Below are positions 1 through 6,029 of a stretch of 9,016 nt of DNA, piece by piece. The translations under genes were made by a program, and so were the position numbers. The DNA is taken from the NCBI GenBank assembly GCA_027297845.1, contig JAPUHG010000312.1, forward strand, positions 1 to 9,016, given 5' to 3'. How positions within the stretch are numbered: the stretch's first letter is position 1; each line of letters begins with the position of its first letter. Source of the stretch: Gammaproteobacteria bacterium (GTDB lineage: Bacteria; Pseudomonadota; Gammaproteobacteria; Steroidobacterales; MnTg04). The notes beneath the pieces were generated by a model. The model was not told the DNA's origin, did not search any database, and saw only the letters and a program-made list of their open reading frames with translations.

Positions 1-1
1 A

Positions 2-259
2 CTGGGCGCGACCACGCACCATGCTGCGGTCGATGAATTGAGGGAACTGGCGAAGGAGAGTGATATTTTTCCTGACCACAGGATCGTCGATAACGGCAAT
101 ATTGTTTTGGCTGCCGGCATCTCATCCGGTATCGACATGGCGTTGTATGTTGTGGCGCGGCTGCTCGATCAGGGCGTTGCGGAACGCACTGCCGGATACA
201 TGGAGTATCGTTTGCCCGATAATCTGGATGAGATGGTGGTCAGACCTGGCCCGGGCTGA
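2..259 (+). CDS. DJ-1/PfpI family protein, C-terminal fragment
   Basis: This reading frame is open from the left edge to a TGA at 257-259 and gives about 85 residues, so the gene begins outside the window. The stretch ATTHHAAVDELRELA, followed by a segment with VDNGNIVLAAGISSGIDMAL and then a helix ending in AERTAGYMEY, matches the C-terminal part of the DJ-1/PfpI (class I glutamine-amidotransferase-like) superfamily, including isonitrile-hydratase-like and AraC-associated members. In that family the nucleophilic cysteine sits at the nucleophile elbow, N-terminal to this fragment, so the catalytic residues cannot be checked here. Little protein follows the DJ-1 fold and no HTH domain is present, which argues for a stand-alone DJ-1/PfpI enzyme rather than an AraC-type regulator fusion. 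The substrate cannot be inferred. The gene converges on the BI-1 gene across a shared terminator. Confidence 0.82.
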   Translation: MGATTHHAAVDELRELAKESDIFPDHRIVDNGNIVLAAGISSGIDMALYVVARLLDQGVAERTAGYMEYRLPDNLDEMVVRPGPG

Positions 260-284
260 GATCCTGCGGATAGAGATGAAAAAC

Positions 285-319
285 AAAAGGGCCGGATCCA
301 ATGGATCCAGCCCTTTTTT
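285..319. terminator. Bidirectional intrinsic terminator between convergent genes
   Basis: The arms 285-299 and 303-317 are complementary over 15 bp with one mismatch (C293 opposite A309) and a 3-nt loop. The stem contains GGATCC in both arms and is flanked by A on the left and T on the right. Read on the plus strand it ends in six T (314-319) and serves the DJ-1/PfpI gene. Read on the minus strand it ends in TTTTGTTTTT and serves the BI-1 gene, whose stop is about 30 bp away. Confidence 0.9.
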
Positions 320-347
320 GTCGATATGAAAAACCTGTCAGGAGTTC

Positions 348-1031
348 TTAGTCGTCCCCCATGAAAAGCATAAGAACGTACCAGAAGAGCAGGGCGATCG
401 ATGCGAACAACTGCAAGGATGCCGCCACTTCCTGGCCAGGCCCGTATTCGTGCAGGATTTTCGAGGTGTCGTAAAGTACGGCGCCACCGGCATAGACCGC
501 CATGGCAGCGGCGAACCAAAGACCCATCGACGAGCCGAACAAAACCGAAAATACGATCATACCCATCGCCAGCATGCCGCCCCACATCATCAATGGCCGC
601 AGGAAAGAAAAGTTCTTGCGGGTGACGAAAACCACGGCGGTCAATGCAGCAAAGGCCAGCAAGGTCACAACGGCTGCGTTTTCGATCGTGCCCGGGGCAT
701 AGCTCTCGGCCATATAAAGCATGGGTACGAATATGATCGCCTCGGCTGCGACAAAAGCCGCCAGCGCAAGGTATTGGGCGCCCGCTGATTTTGCCGTATG
801 CGCCGCGCGGCTTGCCAGCCATGCGACCAGGATGAAACCACCCAGTACCATCAGCCAGCTAACGCCCAAAAGTGTGCGTGCAATCGTCTCGGCATAACCT
901 GAGGTGAATAAATAATATTCGATAAACACAAATCCGGCGATTGCGCCGAATAAATGCGCATAGGTCTTGAGTATAAAATCGGCCTGTTGTTCGACCGCCA
1001 TCGCGGGAGCGTACTGTACTGTGCGGTTCAT
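348..1031 (-). CDS. Bax inhibitor-1/YccA family integral membrane protein
   Basis: The 227-residue product is very hydrophobic, with about seven predicted membrane segments (roughly residues 22-42, 55-75, 87-107, 118-137, 144-164, 170-190 and 203-223). That matches the seven-TM BI-1 fold in length and spacing. The end of TM6 carries YDTSKIL (D188), corresponding to the conserved YDT acidic site of the family. TM7 has no acidic residue, whereas BsYetJ-type calcium-leak channels carry a second aspartate there, so this protein looks closer to the E. coli YccA type. YccA is known to bind the FtsH protease; a role in membrane-protein quality control or ion leak here is inference. The start is ATG 1031-1029 with a GAGGT ribosome site (plus 1037-1041) five bases upstream. 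The gene is transcribed alone and diverges from the M24 peptidase gene. Confidence 0.93.
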   Translation of the reverse strand: MNRTVQYAPAMAVEQQADFILKTYAHLFGAIAGFVFIEYYLFTSGYAETIARTLLGVSWLMVLGGFILVAWLASRAAHTAKSAGAQYLALAAFVAAEAIIFVPMLYMAESYAPGTIENAAVVTLLAFAALTAVVFVTRKNFSFLRPLMMWGGMLAMGMIVFSVLFGSSMGLWFAAAMAVYAGGAVLYDTSKILHEYGPGQEVAASLQLFASIALLFWYVLMLFMGDD

Positions 1032-1126
1032 GAATGACCTCGAAATAAGTTGAATAAAATCAGCGAAGCTCCAGTTTAGCTGTTTTCCGGCGAATTATCT
1101 TGTGGCAGGACAAAGGCGCTGAGGTG

Positions 1127-1132
1127 ATTATA
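1127..1132 (-). promoter_or_regulatory. Candidate -10 element for the BI-1 gene
   Basis: The minus strand carries a perfect TATAAT here, about 96 bp upstream of the BI-1 start codon. No good -35 hexamer lies 16-19 bp upstream; the best is TTCGAA at 19 bp, 3 of 6 matches. It is therefore only a candidate promoter and would give a leader of about 90 nt. Confidence 0.3.
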
Positions 1133-1176
1133 AGGAACGTGTCGCGTAGTATTCGAACTCGGAAAAACGGACCGGA

Positions 1177-1190
1177 CGCTGATACCAGCG
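1177..1190. repeat. Small perfect hairpin upstream of the M24 gene
   Basis: CGCTG (1177-1181) and CAGCG (1186-1190) form a perfect 5-bp stem with a 4-nt ATAC loop. It lies about 70 bp upstream of the M24 start and may be part of its 5' leader or a protein-binding site. There is no T-run, so it is not a terminator. Confidence 0.35.
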
Positions 1191-1210
1191 CGACAAGATC
1201 CAAATTCGAA

Positions 1211-1224
1211 TGAACTACAGTTCA
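1211..1224. promoter_or_regulatory. Perfect 14-bp palindrome, possible operator for the M24 gene
   Basis: TGAACT-AC-AGTTCA is a perfect inverted repeat with 6-bp arms and a 2-bp centre, 34 bp upstream of the M24 start codon. Immediately upstream is ATTCGAA (1204-1210), a 7-mer that also occurs at 1151-1157. The compact symmetric layout suits a dimeric regulator, but no known regulator consensus was recognised. Confidence 0.4.
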
Positions 1225-1258
1225 GCGGTCTGGATCGCAACATTCCAAGGAGTCACAG

Positions 1259-2554
1259 ATGCCGATCAGCAAGCGCGAATTCCTGAAAATCAGTGGCCTG
1301 ACCGCGGGCATAGCCGGCCTGTCCGCCGTGGGGCTCACAGCCTGCAGCGGTTCGCAAGATTCGGATGACAGCGGTGGGGAAGGCGCAGGACTGGCATCTA
1401 TAACCGGAGATGTCCGGCCGATTAGTGTGGACGAAAGATTATCGCGAATCGCGAAAGCACAGGCACTGATGGTTGACGCGGGGATCGATGCGATCGTCCT
1501 TGAACCGGGTTCGGCGATGCTTTATTTCAGCGGCGTCAGTTGGCGGCGAAGCGAGCGCCTGACGGCGGTGGTTATGCCAAGACGCGGAGAGATTGCCGTC
1601 ATTACCCCATATTTTGAAGAGCCGAGTGTTCGCGAGTCGATGACATTTGGCGACGACGTCCGGACCTGGCATGAACACGAAAGCCCGTTCGGTCTCGTGG
1701 TCGGGATACTCAAAGATCGTGGAATCAACCAGGGCGTCATCGGACTCGAGGATACTGTGCGCTATTTCGTCGTCGAGGGTCTGAAAAAGTCCGCTCGATC
1801 GTTTGCGATAACGTCGGCTTTGCCGGTCACGCTCGGTTGTCGCATGTATAAATCTGAAAACGAAATCGCGTTGATGAAAAAAGCCAGTGAAGTCACTTTG
1901 ACGGCATACGGACATGTTTATTCCAAACTGGAAGCGGGCATGACGCCGGCCGATGTCAACGCGATGATGTTTGCTGCGCAGACGGAATTGGGTGGCGGTG
2001 ATGTCTGGAACATGGCCTTGTTTGGCGAAGCCAGCGCCTATCCGCATGGCACGAACCAACCACAGGAGATTACGGAAGGACAGATCGTGCTAATGGATTG
2101 CGGTTGCAAGGTTGAAGGATACAAATCGGATATTTCACGCACCTTTGTGTATGGCAGGCCAAGCAAAAGACAACGGGAAGTCTGGCAGACCGTTCGCAAG
2201 GGTCAGCAAATTGCCTTCGAGACGGCGGTCCTGGGCACGCCCGCCGGCGCCATCGATGATGCGGTGCGGGCCTATTATGAATCGCTCGGTTATGGCCCGG
2301 GCTACCAGACACCCGGCCTGAGTCATCGAACCGGTCACGGGATTGGCATGGATGGGCACGAAAGCGTCAACTTTGTCCACGGCGAAACCACGCCGTTGAT
2401 GTCCGGCATGTGTTTTTCCAACGAGCCGGGTATCTATATCTATGGTGAATTCGGCGTGCGACTGGAAGACTGCTTATACATGACTCTCCAGGGGCCGGCG
2501 TGGTTTACCGTGCCCCCGGACAACCTGGATGACCCAATTGGGCGGATGGGGTAG
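1259..2554 (+). CDS. Tat-type lipoprotein, M24 metallopeptidase (Xaa-Pro aminopeptidase-like)
   Basis: The 431-residue product begins with an export signal: SKREFLK (a KR variant of the twin-arginine motif), a hydrophobic run and a lipobox LTAC with Cys29. Ser at +2 would favour the outer membrane by the Lol rule. Residues about 52-190 resemble the creatinase N-terminal domain; residues about 200-410 form the pita-bread catalytic domain. All five dinuclear-metal ligands of the family are present: D280 (MDCG), D291 (SDISRTF), H360 (HRTGHGIG), E389 (SNEPGIY) and E403 (RLEDC). H263, H356 and H367 sit where the auxiliary histidines of E. coli aminopeptidase P lie. It should therefore be an active aminopeptidase, prolidase or creatinase-like hydrolase; the exact substrate is not readable. 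The ATG is supported by AAGGAG (1247-1252) six bases upstream. Export of an M24 enzyme as a lipoprotein is less common than the cytoplasmic form. Confidence 0.93.
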   Translation: MPISKREFLKISGLTAGIAGLSAVGLTACSGSQDSDDSGGEGAGLASITGDVRPISVDERLSRIAKAQALMVDAGIDAIVLEPGSAMLYFSGVSWRRSERLTAVVMPRRGEIAVITPYFEEPSVRESMTFGDDVRTWHEHESPFGLVVGILKDRGINQGVIGLEDTVRYFVVEGLKKSARSFAITSALPVTLGCRMYKSENEIALMKKASEVTLTAYGHVYSKLEAGMTPADVNAMMFAAQTELGGGDVWNMALFGEASAYPHGTNQPQEITEGQIVLMDCGCKVEGYKSDISRTFVYGRPSKRQREVWQTVRKGQQIAFETAVLGTPAGAIDDAVRAYYESLGYGPGYQTPGLSHRTGHGIGMDGHESVNFVHGETTPLMSGMCFSNEPGIYIYGEFGVRLEDCLYMTLQGPAWFTVPPDNLDDPIGRMG

Positions 2555-2559
2555 GGGTA

Positions 2560-2819
2560 GCCCGCATTTTTCACCAAGGCGGTAGACGCCGATGTAACAG
2601 GAACTGATGGAGTGGGTATTTTGAGGCGTTGTTCGGTTGATTGCCGATTACAGTTTGTCCATCCGCGTCCATCTACCACGGCCCTGGCTGGTTCTCGGAC
2701 GCCTGAGCTTGGCCTTCACTCAACCCATAGCTACTACCGCTATGGGTTTCGCTCCAGACCTGCGCTCAGCGGCCCGAGCCCTCACCCAGAATCCGCGATC
2801 CTTGGTGAAATATGTGGGC
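2560..2819. mobile_element. 260-bp MITE-like element with 20-bp terminal inverted repeats
   Basis: The left end (2560-2579, GCCCGCATTTTTCACCAAGG) and the right end (2800-2819) are inverted copies matching at 18 of 20 positions. The interior has no recognisable coding sequence and contains a perfect 10-bp stem hairpin. The element starts 5 bp after the stop of the M24 gene and ends 6 bp before the stop of the convergent SRPBCC gene, so it fills the intergenic gap. No convincing target-site duplication is visible at the ends. The TIR-bounded, short, non-coding structure fits a miniature inverted-repeat transposable element or the remnant ends of an insertion sequence. The CCCG-type terminus loosely recalls IS1380-like ends, but that is a weak recollection and the family is unassigned. 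Confidence 0.65.
2722..2748. repeat. Perfect 10-bp stem hairpin inside the MITE-like element
   Basis: AACCCATAGC (2722-2731) and GCTATGGGTT (2739-2748) are exact reverse complements around a 7-nt loop (TACTACC). The plus strand continues with TTTC rather than a long T-run, so it could be a weak terminator for the M24 gene. It could equally be a structural hairpin of the element. No other terminator is evident between these two convergent genes. Confidence 0.6.
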
Positions 2820-2825
2820 ATAACA

Positions 2826-3314
2826 CTATGCGACGCCTTTTTCCTGTTCTGGTGCTTCTTCGTTGCCAGCCAGCAATAGTGGTTCACCCGTTTCCAGCAG
2901 CGATTTCAGACTGCAGATTATCGCGCTCCAGCCCTGGCTGACTTGTTCGTAGGTTTTGCTGTCGGCATCAAAATCGTCGTGCACGATACGCAAACGGCAC
3001 ACGCCCGGCATTTCTTCGATTTCGAAAGTCAACCGCGAATGAGATTCGGCCGCCATATCCTCGTCATACAACGCTCTCCATGTGTACGACAGCAACCTGG
3101 GCTTGTCTGCCGCGAGAATTTCTCCTTCAACGGCGATTCCTCCGTCATTGGCTCGATTGAAAACAACGGGTGAACCCACCTTCCAGTCGGAATTGATTTC
3201 CGTGTTGTGGAAATAGAGTCGGGTAAAGGCCGCGCTGGTCAGCGCTTCCCAGAGTTTTTCCGGCGTGGTGCGGATAAAGATTTCATAAATATATTCGGGT
3301 TTGTCGCTCATCAT
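2826..3314 (-). CDS. SRPBCC (AHSA1/START-like) domain protein
   Basis: The 162-residue product has the features of the AHSA1-type SRPBCC fold: an N-terminal strand YIYEIFIRTTPEKLWEALT, the segment DWKVGSPVVF, the strand GEILAADKPRLLSYTW (about residues 64-79), a strand near SRLTFEIE (93-100) and the long C-terminal helix from about residue 121 (EQVSQGWSAIICSLKSLLET). This fold makes a hydrophobic ligand pocket; the ligand of this protein is unknown. There is no signal peptide or membrane segment, so it is probably cytoplasmic. The upstream arsR stop and the first ATG overlap by one base (TAATG), and GGAG (plus 3320-3323) lies five bases before this ATG, indicating translational coupling. A second ATG follows directly and could also be used. 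SRPBCC genes directly behind a small ArsR regulator are a widespread, presumably co-regulated arrangement. Confidence 0.9.
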   Translation of the reverse strand: MMSDKPEYIYEIFIRTTPEKLWEALTSAAFTRLYFHNTEINSDWKVGSPVVFNRANDGGIAVEGEILAADKPRLLSYTWRALYDEDMAAESHSRLTFEIEEMPGVCRLRIVHDDFDADSKTYEQVSQGWSAIICSLKSLLETGEPLLLAGNEEAPEQEKGVA

Positions 3315-3619
3315 TATTTCTCCAGGTTTTTCTTTAGTGCGGATACGGCGGTCATTTGTCTGCGGGCGTATTTTTTTAGCCAGCGCTCGCTGATCTCATG
3401 TACCGGCATGGGATTCAGATAATGGTGTTTCTCTCTCCCGGACCAGTGGGTGACGACCAAATCTGCGTCTTCGAGTATTTGCAGGTGTTTGGAAACCCCT
3501 TGCCGGCTGAAACTGGCGTTCTCACACAGTTCATTCAATGTCAGACCGTCACGCGCAAATAACTGATCCATCACTTCGCGACGACTCTTGTTTGCCAGGG
3601 CTTTGAATATCTGATCCAT
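3314..3619 (-). CDS. ArsR-family winged-helix transcriptional regulator
   Basis: The 101-residue product is a compact ArsR/SmtB-type winged helix. It opens with MDQIFKALANKSRREVMDQL and has a helix-turn-helix around residues 27-51 (LTLNELCENASFSRQGVSKH, then LQILEDADLV). A beta wing follows at about 54-69 (THWSGREKHHYLNP). The only cysteine is C32 and no CxC metal box is present, so it is not a typical metal sensor and fits the SdpR-like ArsR group paired with SRPBCC proteins. It is expected to be an autorepressor of its operon. The start is ATG 3619-3617. No Shine-Dalgarno lies upstream, and the -10 box ends only eight bases before the ATG, implying a leaderless or nearly leaderless transcript. 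The next in-frame Met (residue 17) would remove helix 1 of the fold. Confidence 0.92.
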   Translation of the reverse strand: MDQIFKALANKSRREVMDQLFARDGLTLNELCENASFSRQGVSKHLQILEDADLVVTHWSGREKHHYLNPMPVHEISERWLKKYARRQMTAVSALKKNLEK

Positions 3620-3627
3620 CGGGGTTT

Positions 3628-3657
3628 ATAATAGGCAACTAAAAGGTTGCATGTCAA
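3628..3657 (-). promoter_or_regulatory. Sigma70-type promoter of the arsR-SRPBCC operon
   Basis: On the minus strand a perfect -35 TTGACA (plus 3652-3657) is separated by 18 bp (3634-3651) from a -10 TATTAT (plus 3628-3633, 5 of 6 matches). The predicted transcription start falls at about 3619-3622, on or next to the ATG. Confidence 0.8.
3635..3650. promoter_or_regulatory. Probable ArsR operator in the promoter spacer
   Basis: On the minus strand GCAAC-CTTTTA-GTTGC is an inverted repeat with perfect 5-bp arms lying wholly inside the 18-bp spacer between -35 and -10. Repressor bound there would block RNA polymerase. The CAAC...GTTG half-sites resemble, from memory, operators seen before other arsR-SRPBCC pairs. 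A second inverted repeat, TTGCA (3647-3651) and TGCAA (3659-3663), brackets the -35 box and partly overlaps the first. Confidence 0.65.
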
Positions 3658-3695
3658 GTGCAATTCACTAATTAACGAACTGCAGGCCAGAGCAA

Positions 3696-3712
3696 TCGGC
3701 TTAAGCAGCCGA
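3696..3712. repeat. Short inverted repeat upstream of the TPR gene
   Basis: TCGGCT (3696-3701) and AGCCGA (3707-3712) form a perfect 6-bp inverted repeat around TAAGC. It overlaps the only weak promoter candidate for the TPR gene (TTAAGC at 3701-3706, 17 bp, TACACT at 3724-3729). It may be an operator; no T-run follows. Confidence 0.3.
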
Positions 3713-3792
3713 AAACTTCGTGGTACACTTTGGCGCTTCCCGAGCAGGTAAATAAGTCACAGAACATAAGGTGACATAAGGGATTGGGCGAG

Positions 3793-6006
3793 ATGAGTAC
3801 ACTTTTTGAAAAGCTGAGGCAGAGGAACGTCTTCCGCGTTGCGGCTGCCTACGCGGTGTTGAGCTGGATCCTCCTCCAGGTCGTATCATTGCTGGCGCCA
3901 GCCCTGCATTTACCAGACTCGCTGATCACGATCCTCGCTGTAATCCTGCTGCTCGGCCTTTTTCCGTCGCTGATTTTCTCCTGGGTTTATGAGTTAACCC
4001 CCGATGGACTGAAGAAAGAGTCCGACATCAGTCACGATCCTGCCTTTAAGCACCAGACCGGGCAAAAGCTCGATGTAGCCGTGATCATCATGCTGGTCAT
4101 GGCAGTCGGCTTGCTGGCACTGGATCGACTGGTCCTTAGAACAGAAGCACCGACCCTGGCCAGCCATACCGAAAGCACACTTGGCCAGACCGTAGCGGTG
4201 CAGCCGGATGATGGCACGATTGACTCTATTGCGGTCTTGCCGTTTTCCGATTTCAGCGCAGGTGGCGACCAGGCACACATGGGTGACGGTATCGCCGACA
4301 CGATTTTGCATATGCTGGCGCAGGTCGATGGCCTGAAAGTCGCGGCACGGACCAGTTCATTCTCATTTCGGGGTGACGATATCGATATCGCTGCGATTGG
4401 CCAAAAACTGAAAGTCGAATCGGTCCTCGAAGGCAGTATCCAGGTTGCTGGTGACCAGTTAAGAATTATTGCGCAATTGGTGCGCACATCAGACCAGACG
4501 CATGTCTGGTCCAAGACCTTCGATCGGCCGGCCAGTGATATTTTTGCCATTCAGGATGAAATCGCCAACGCCGTCGTCGAGTCATTTGGAGTCTCCGGCG
4601 TTTCACCGCCGACGGTCATGGAATCGGCCCGAACGGACCCCGAAGTCTATGCGAAGGTACTCAGGGCGAAAAACCTGTGGTCGAAACGCACCCGCAAAGC
4701 CATCGACGAAGCAATCGTCATGCTAAATCACGCGATCGATCAAGATCCCGCTTACGCGGCTGCACATGCTGAACTGGCGACCGCGCTTGTATTCAGTTCT
4801 ATTTATGGCATCGCGAATATGGAAACGCTGCGACCAAAAATACGCGAGCATGTCGAAATTGCCCTGCAACTGGATCAAAACAATGCAACAGCGTACGCGG
4901 CGCGTGGCCATACCTGGCGATCACCCCAGGAGAACGAACAGGCTCGAGCAGACTACCGGCGAGCTCTTGAGCTTAACCCGAGCGATGTCAACGTGATGAG
5001 CTGGCTCGCGGGGGTTAATTTTGAACTGGGCTTTATTGAGGAAGGAAAGGCCCTGATACAACGGGCCTATGTAACTGATCCATTGAAGACCTTCGTGCGT
5101 GGCCAGCATGCGTTTTCGCTGGCATTTGCGCAGAATGAACCTCAAGCAGCGATCGAGGTTGCCGAGGAGACCGTTGAACTGGGCATCAATCCCGCCAGGG
5201 CCTGGGGCGACCTCGCGCGCCTCTACATGTTCGGCGGTCGCTTTGGGGACTCGGTCAGGGCAACATTTGAACTGGTCAAGCTCAGCCCGGAGAGCCCGCA
5301 ACCTTATTCGAGGTTGTGGTCCGTTTTGGCCGTGGCGGATTTTGATCTCGCCGATCGCTGGAGACAACAGGCTTTTGAACTCTTTCCTCATCTCAGGCAG
5401 GAATCAGACAGCTTTATCGATTTCGAAGAATACGAAACCGCTCTTGAAGTGGCTCTACAGAACGTGCGCGAGAACGATCAGTCGGCGGGGGCGTATGCGG
5501 ATCTGATTGAAGCCTATGAATTCATGGGCCGATATGAAGAGGCTGCGGCGACCGGAATCAAGGCTTTGCAGCTATTCGGAAAATCGGATGAATCGGAGGA
5601 GGTCGATGATTACGAGGGTGGAGTTTCGATGAGCGTCGCTTTCGCGCTCAAAATGCTTGGCAGGGACGCTGATGCCAAACCCTATATGGAAACGGTTCGA
5701 TCTTTTCGGGAACAGTCAAAAAGTAACCTGGGTTTTTCGACTTTTTTCGAAATCTGGTTCGCTTCGTACGATGAAGATTGGGATGCTATGGCTGACGGAC
5801 TGGATGCGCTTCAGATCGGTCGACCGATGCTGATGTTTATGCTCATAAGACATCCTTATATGCAGGAAGCGGCGCAGCAACCCAGAATCCGTGCATGGAT
5901 GGACGAATTTCAGTTGGTTCTCGATGAAGCGGCCGAGGTCATTCGAAACATCGATGATCCCGCGTTTAGAAATCCAGCATTGCTCGTTGCCGATTCGACA
6001 GAATAA
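3793..6006 (+). CDS. Membrane-anchored TolB-like/tetratricopeptide-repeat protein
   Basis: The 737-residue product starts MSTLFEKLRQRNVFRVAAAY, a head typical of large gammaproteobacterial TPR proteins (usual form FEELKRRNVFRV). Three membrane segments are predicted at about residues 15-37, 44-66 and 93-115, with the motif ELTPDGLKKES after TM2. By the positive-inside rule the rest is periplasmic. Residues about 144-265 form a TolB/FlgO-like alpha/beta domain (SIAVLPFSDFS, GDGIADTILHML, VAARTSSFSFRG, VLEGSIQVAGDQLRI, VWSKTFDR, IFAIQDEIA). Beyond about residue 283 are degenerate TPRs, clearest near 303-334, 367-430 and 566-597. It carries no nucleotide-cyclase or DNA-binding domain, unlike some relatives, so it is probably a scaffold or sensor. 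I chose ATG 3793 over a TTG at 3784 because AAGGGA (3778-3783) is 9 bp from the ATG and directly abuts the TTG. It is followed 23 bp later by the SpdH-like gene. Confidence 0.9.
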   Translation: MSTLFEKLRQRNVFRVAAAYAVLSWILLQVVSLLAPALHLPDSLITILAVILLLGLFPSLIFSWVYELTPDGLKKESDISHDPAFKHQTGQKLDVAVIIMLVMAVGLLALDRLVLRTEAPTLASHTESTLGQTVAVQPDDGTIDSIAVLPFSDFSAGGDQAHMGDGIADTILHMLAQVDGLKVAARTSSFSFRGDDIDIAAIGQKLKVESVLEGSIQVAGDQLRIIAQLVRTSDQTHVWSKTFDRPASDIFAIQDEIANAVVESFGVSGVSPPTVMESARTDPEVYAKVLRAKNLWSKRTRKAIDEAIVMLNHAIDQDPAYAAAHAELATALVFSSIYGIANMETLRPKIREHVEIALQLDQNNATAYAARGHTWRSPQENEQARADYRRALELNPSDVNVMSWLAGVNFELGFIEEGKALIQRAYVTDPLKTFVRGQHAFSLAFAQNEPQAAIEVAEETVELGINPARAWGDLARLYMFGGRFGDSVRATFELVKLSPESPQPYSRLWSVLAVADFDLADRWRQQAFELFPHLRQESDSFIDFEEYETALEVALQNVRENDQSAGAYADLIEAYEFMGRYEEAAATGIKALQLFGKSDESEEVDDYEGGVSMSVAFALKMLGRDADAKPYMETVRSFREQSKSNLGFSTFFEIWFASYDEDWDAMADGLDALQIGRPMLMFMLIRHPYMQEAAQQPRIRAWMDEFQLVLDEAAEVIRNIDDPAFRNPALLVADSTE

Positions 6007-6029
6007 TAGACAAAACCGGCTGCCACTCC

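Noticed and set aside
169..822. 217-aa minus-strand frame overlapping the BI-1 gene
   Set aside because: It runs in another frame of the same strand through the BI-1 gene, is Arg/Gly/Pro-rich with no recognisable domain, and spans the strong terminator at 285-319.
1439..2059. 206-aa minus-strand frame inside the M24 gene
   Set aside because: It is an antisense shadow of a gene with all catalytic residues intact, and its composition (His/Arg-rich) is that of a shadow frame.
2554..2825. Target-site duplication for the MITE-like element
   Set aside because: Bases flanking the two ends (GGGGTA on the left, ATAACA on the right) do not match, so no duplication is claimed.
2612..2941. Plus-strand frames of 109 and 80 aa across the intergenic gap
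   Set aside because: They cover the MITE-like element and run antisense into the SRPBCC gene, with no ribosome site or familiar motif; no transposase remnant was recognised.
3764..3781. Tandem ACATAAGG repeats 10 bp apart before the TPR gene
   Set aside because: Only two 8-bp copies overlap the ribosome-site region; most likely chance or a by-product of the purine-rich leader.
3784..3792. TTG start for the TPR protein giving three extra residues
   Set aside because: The AAGGGA ribosome site directly abuts this TTG, leaving no spacer, whereas it is 9 bp from the ATG at 3793, which also matches the usual family N-terminus.
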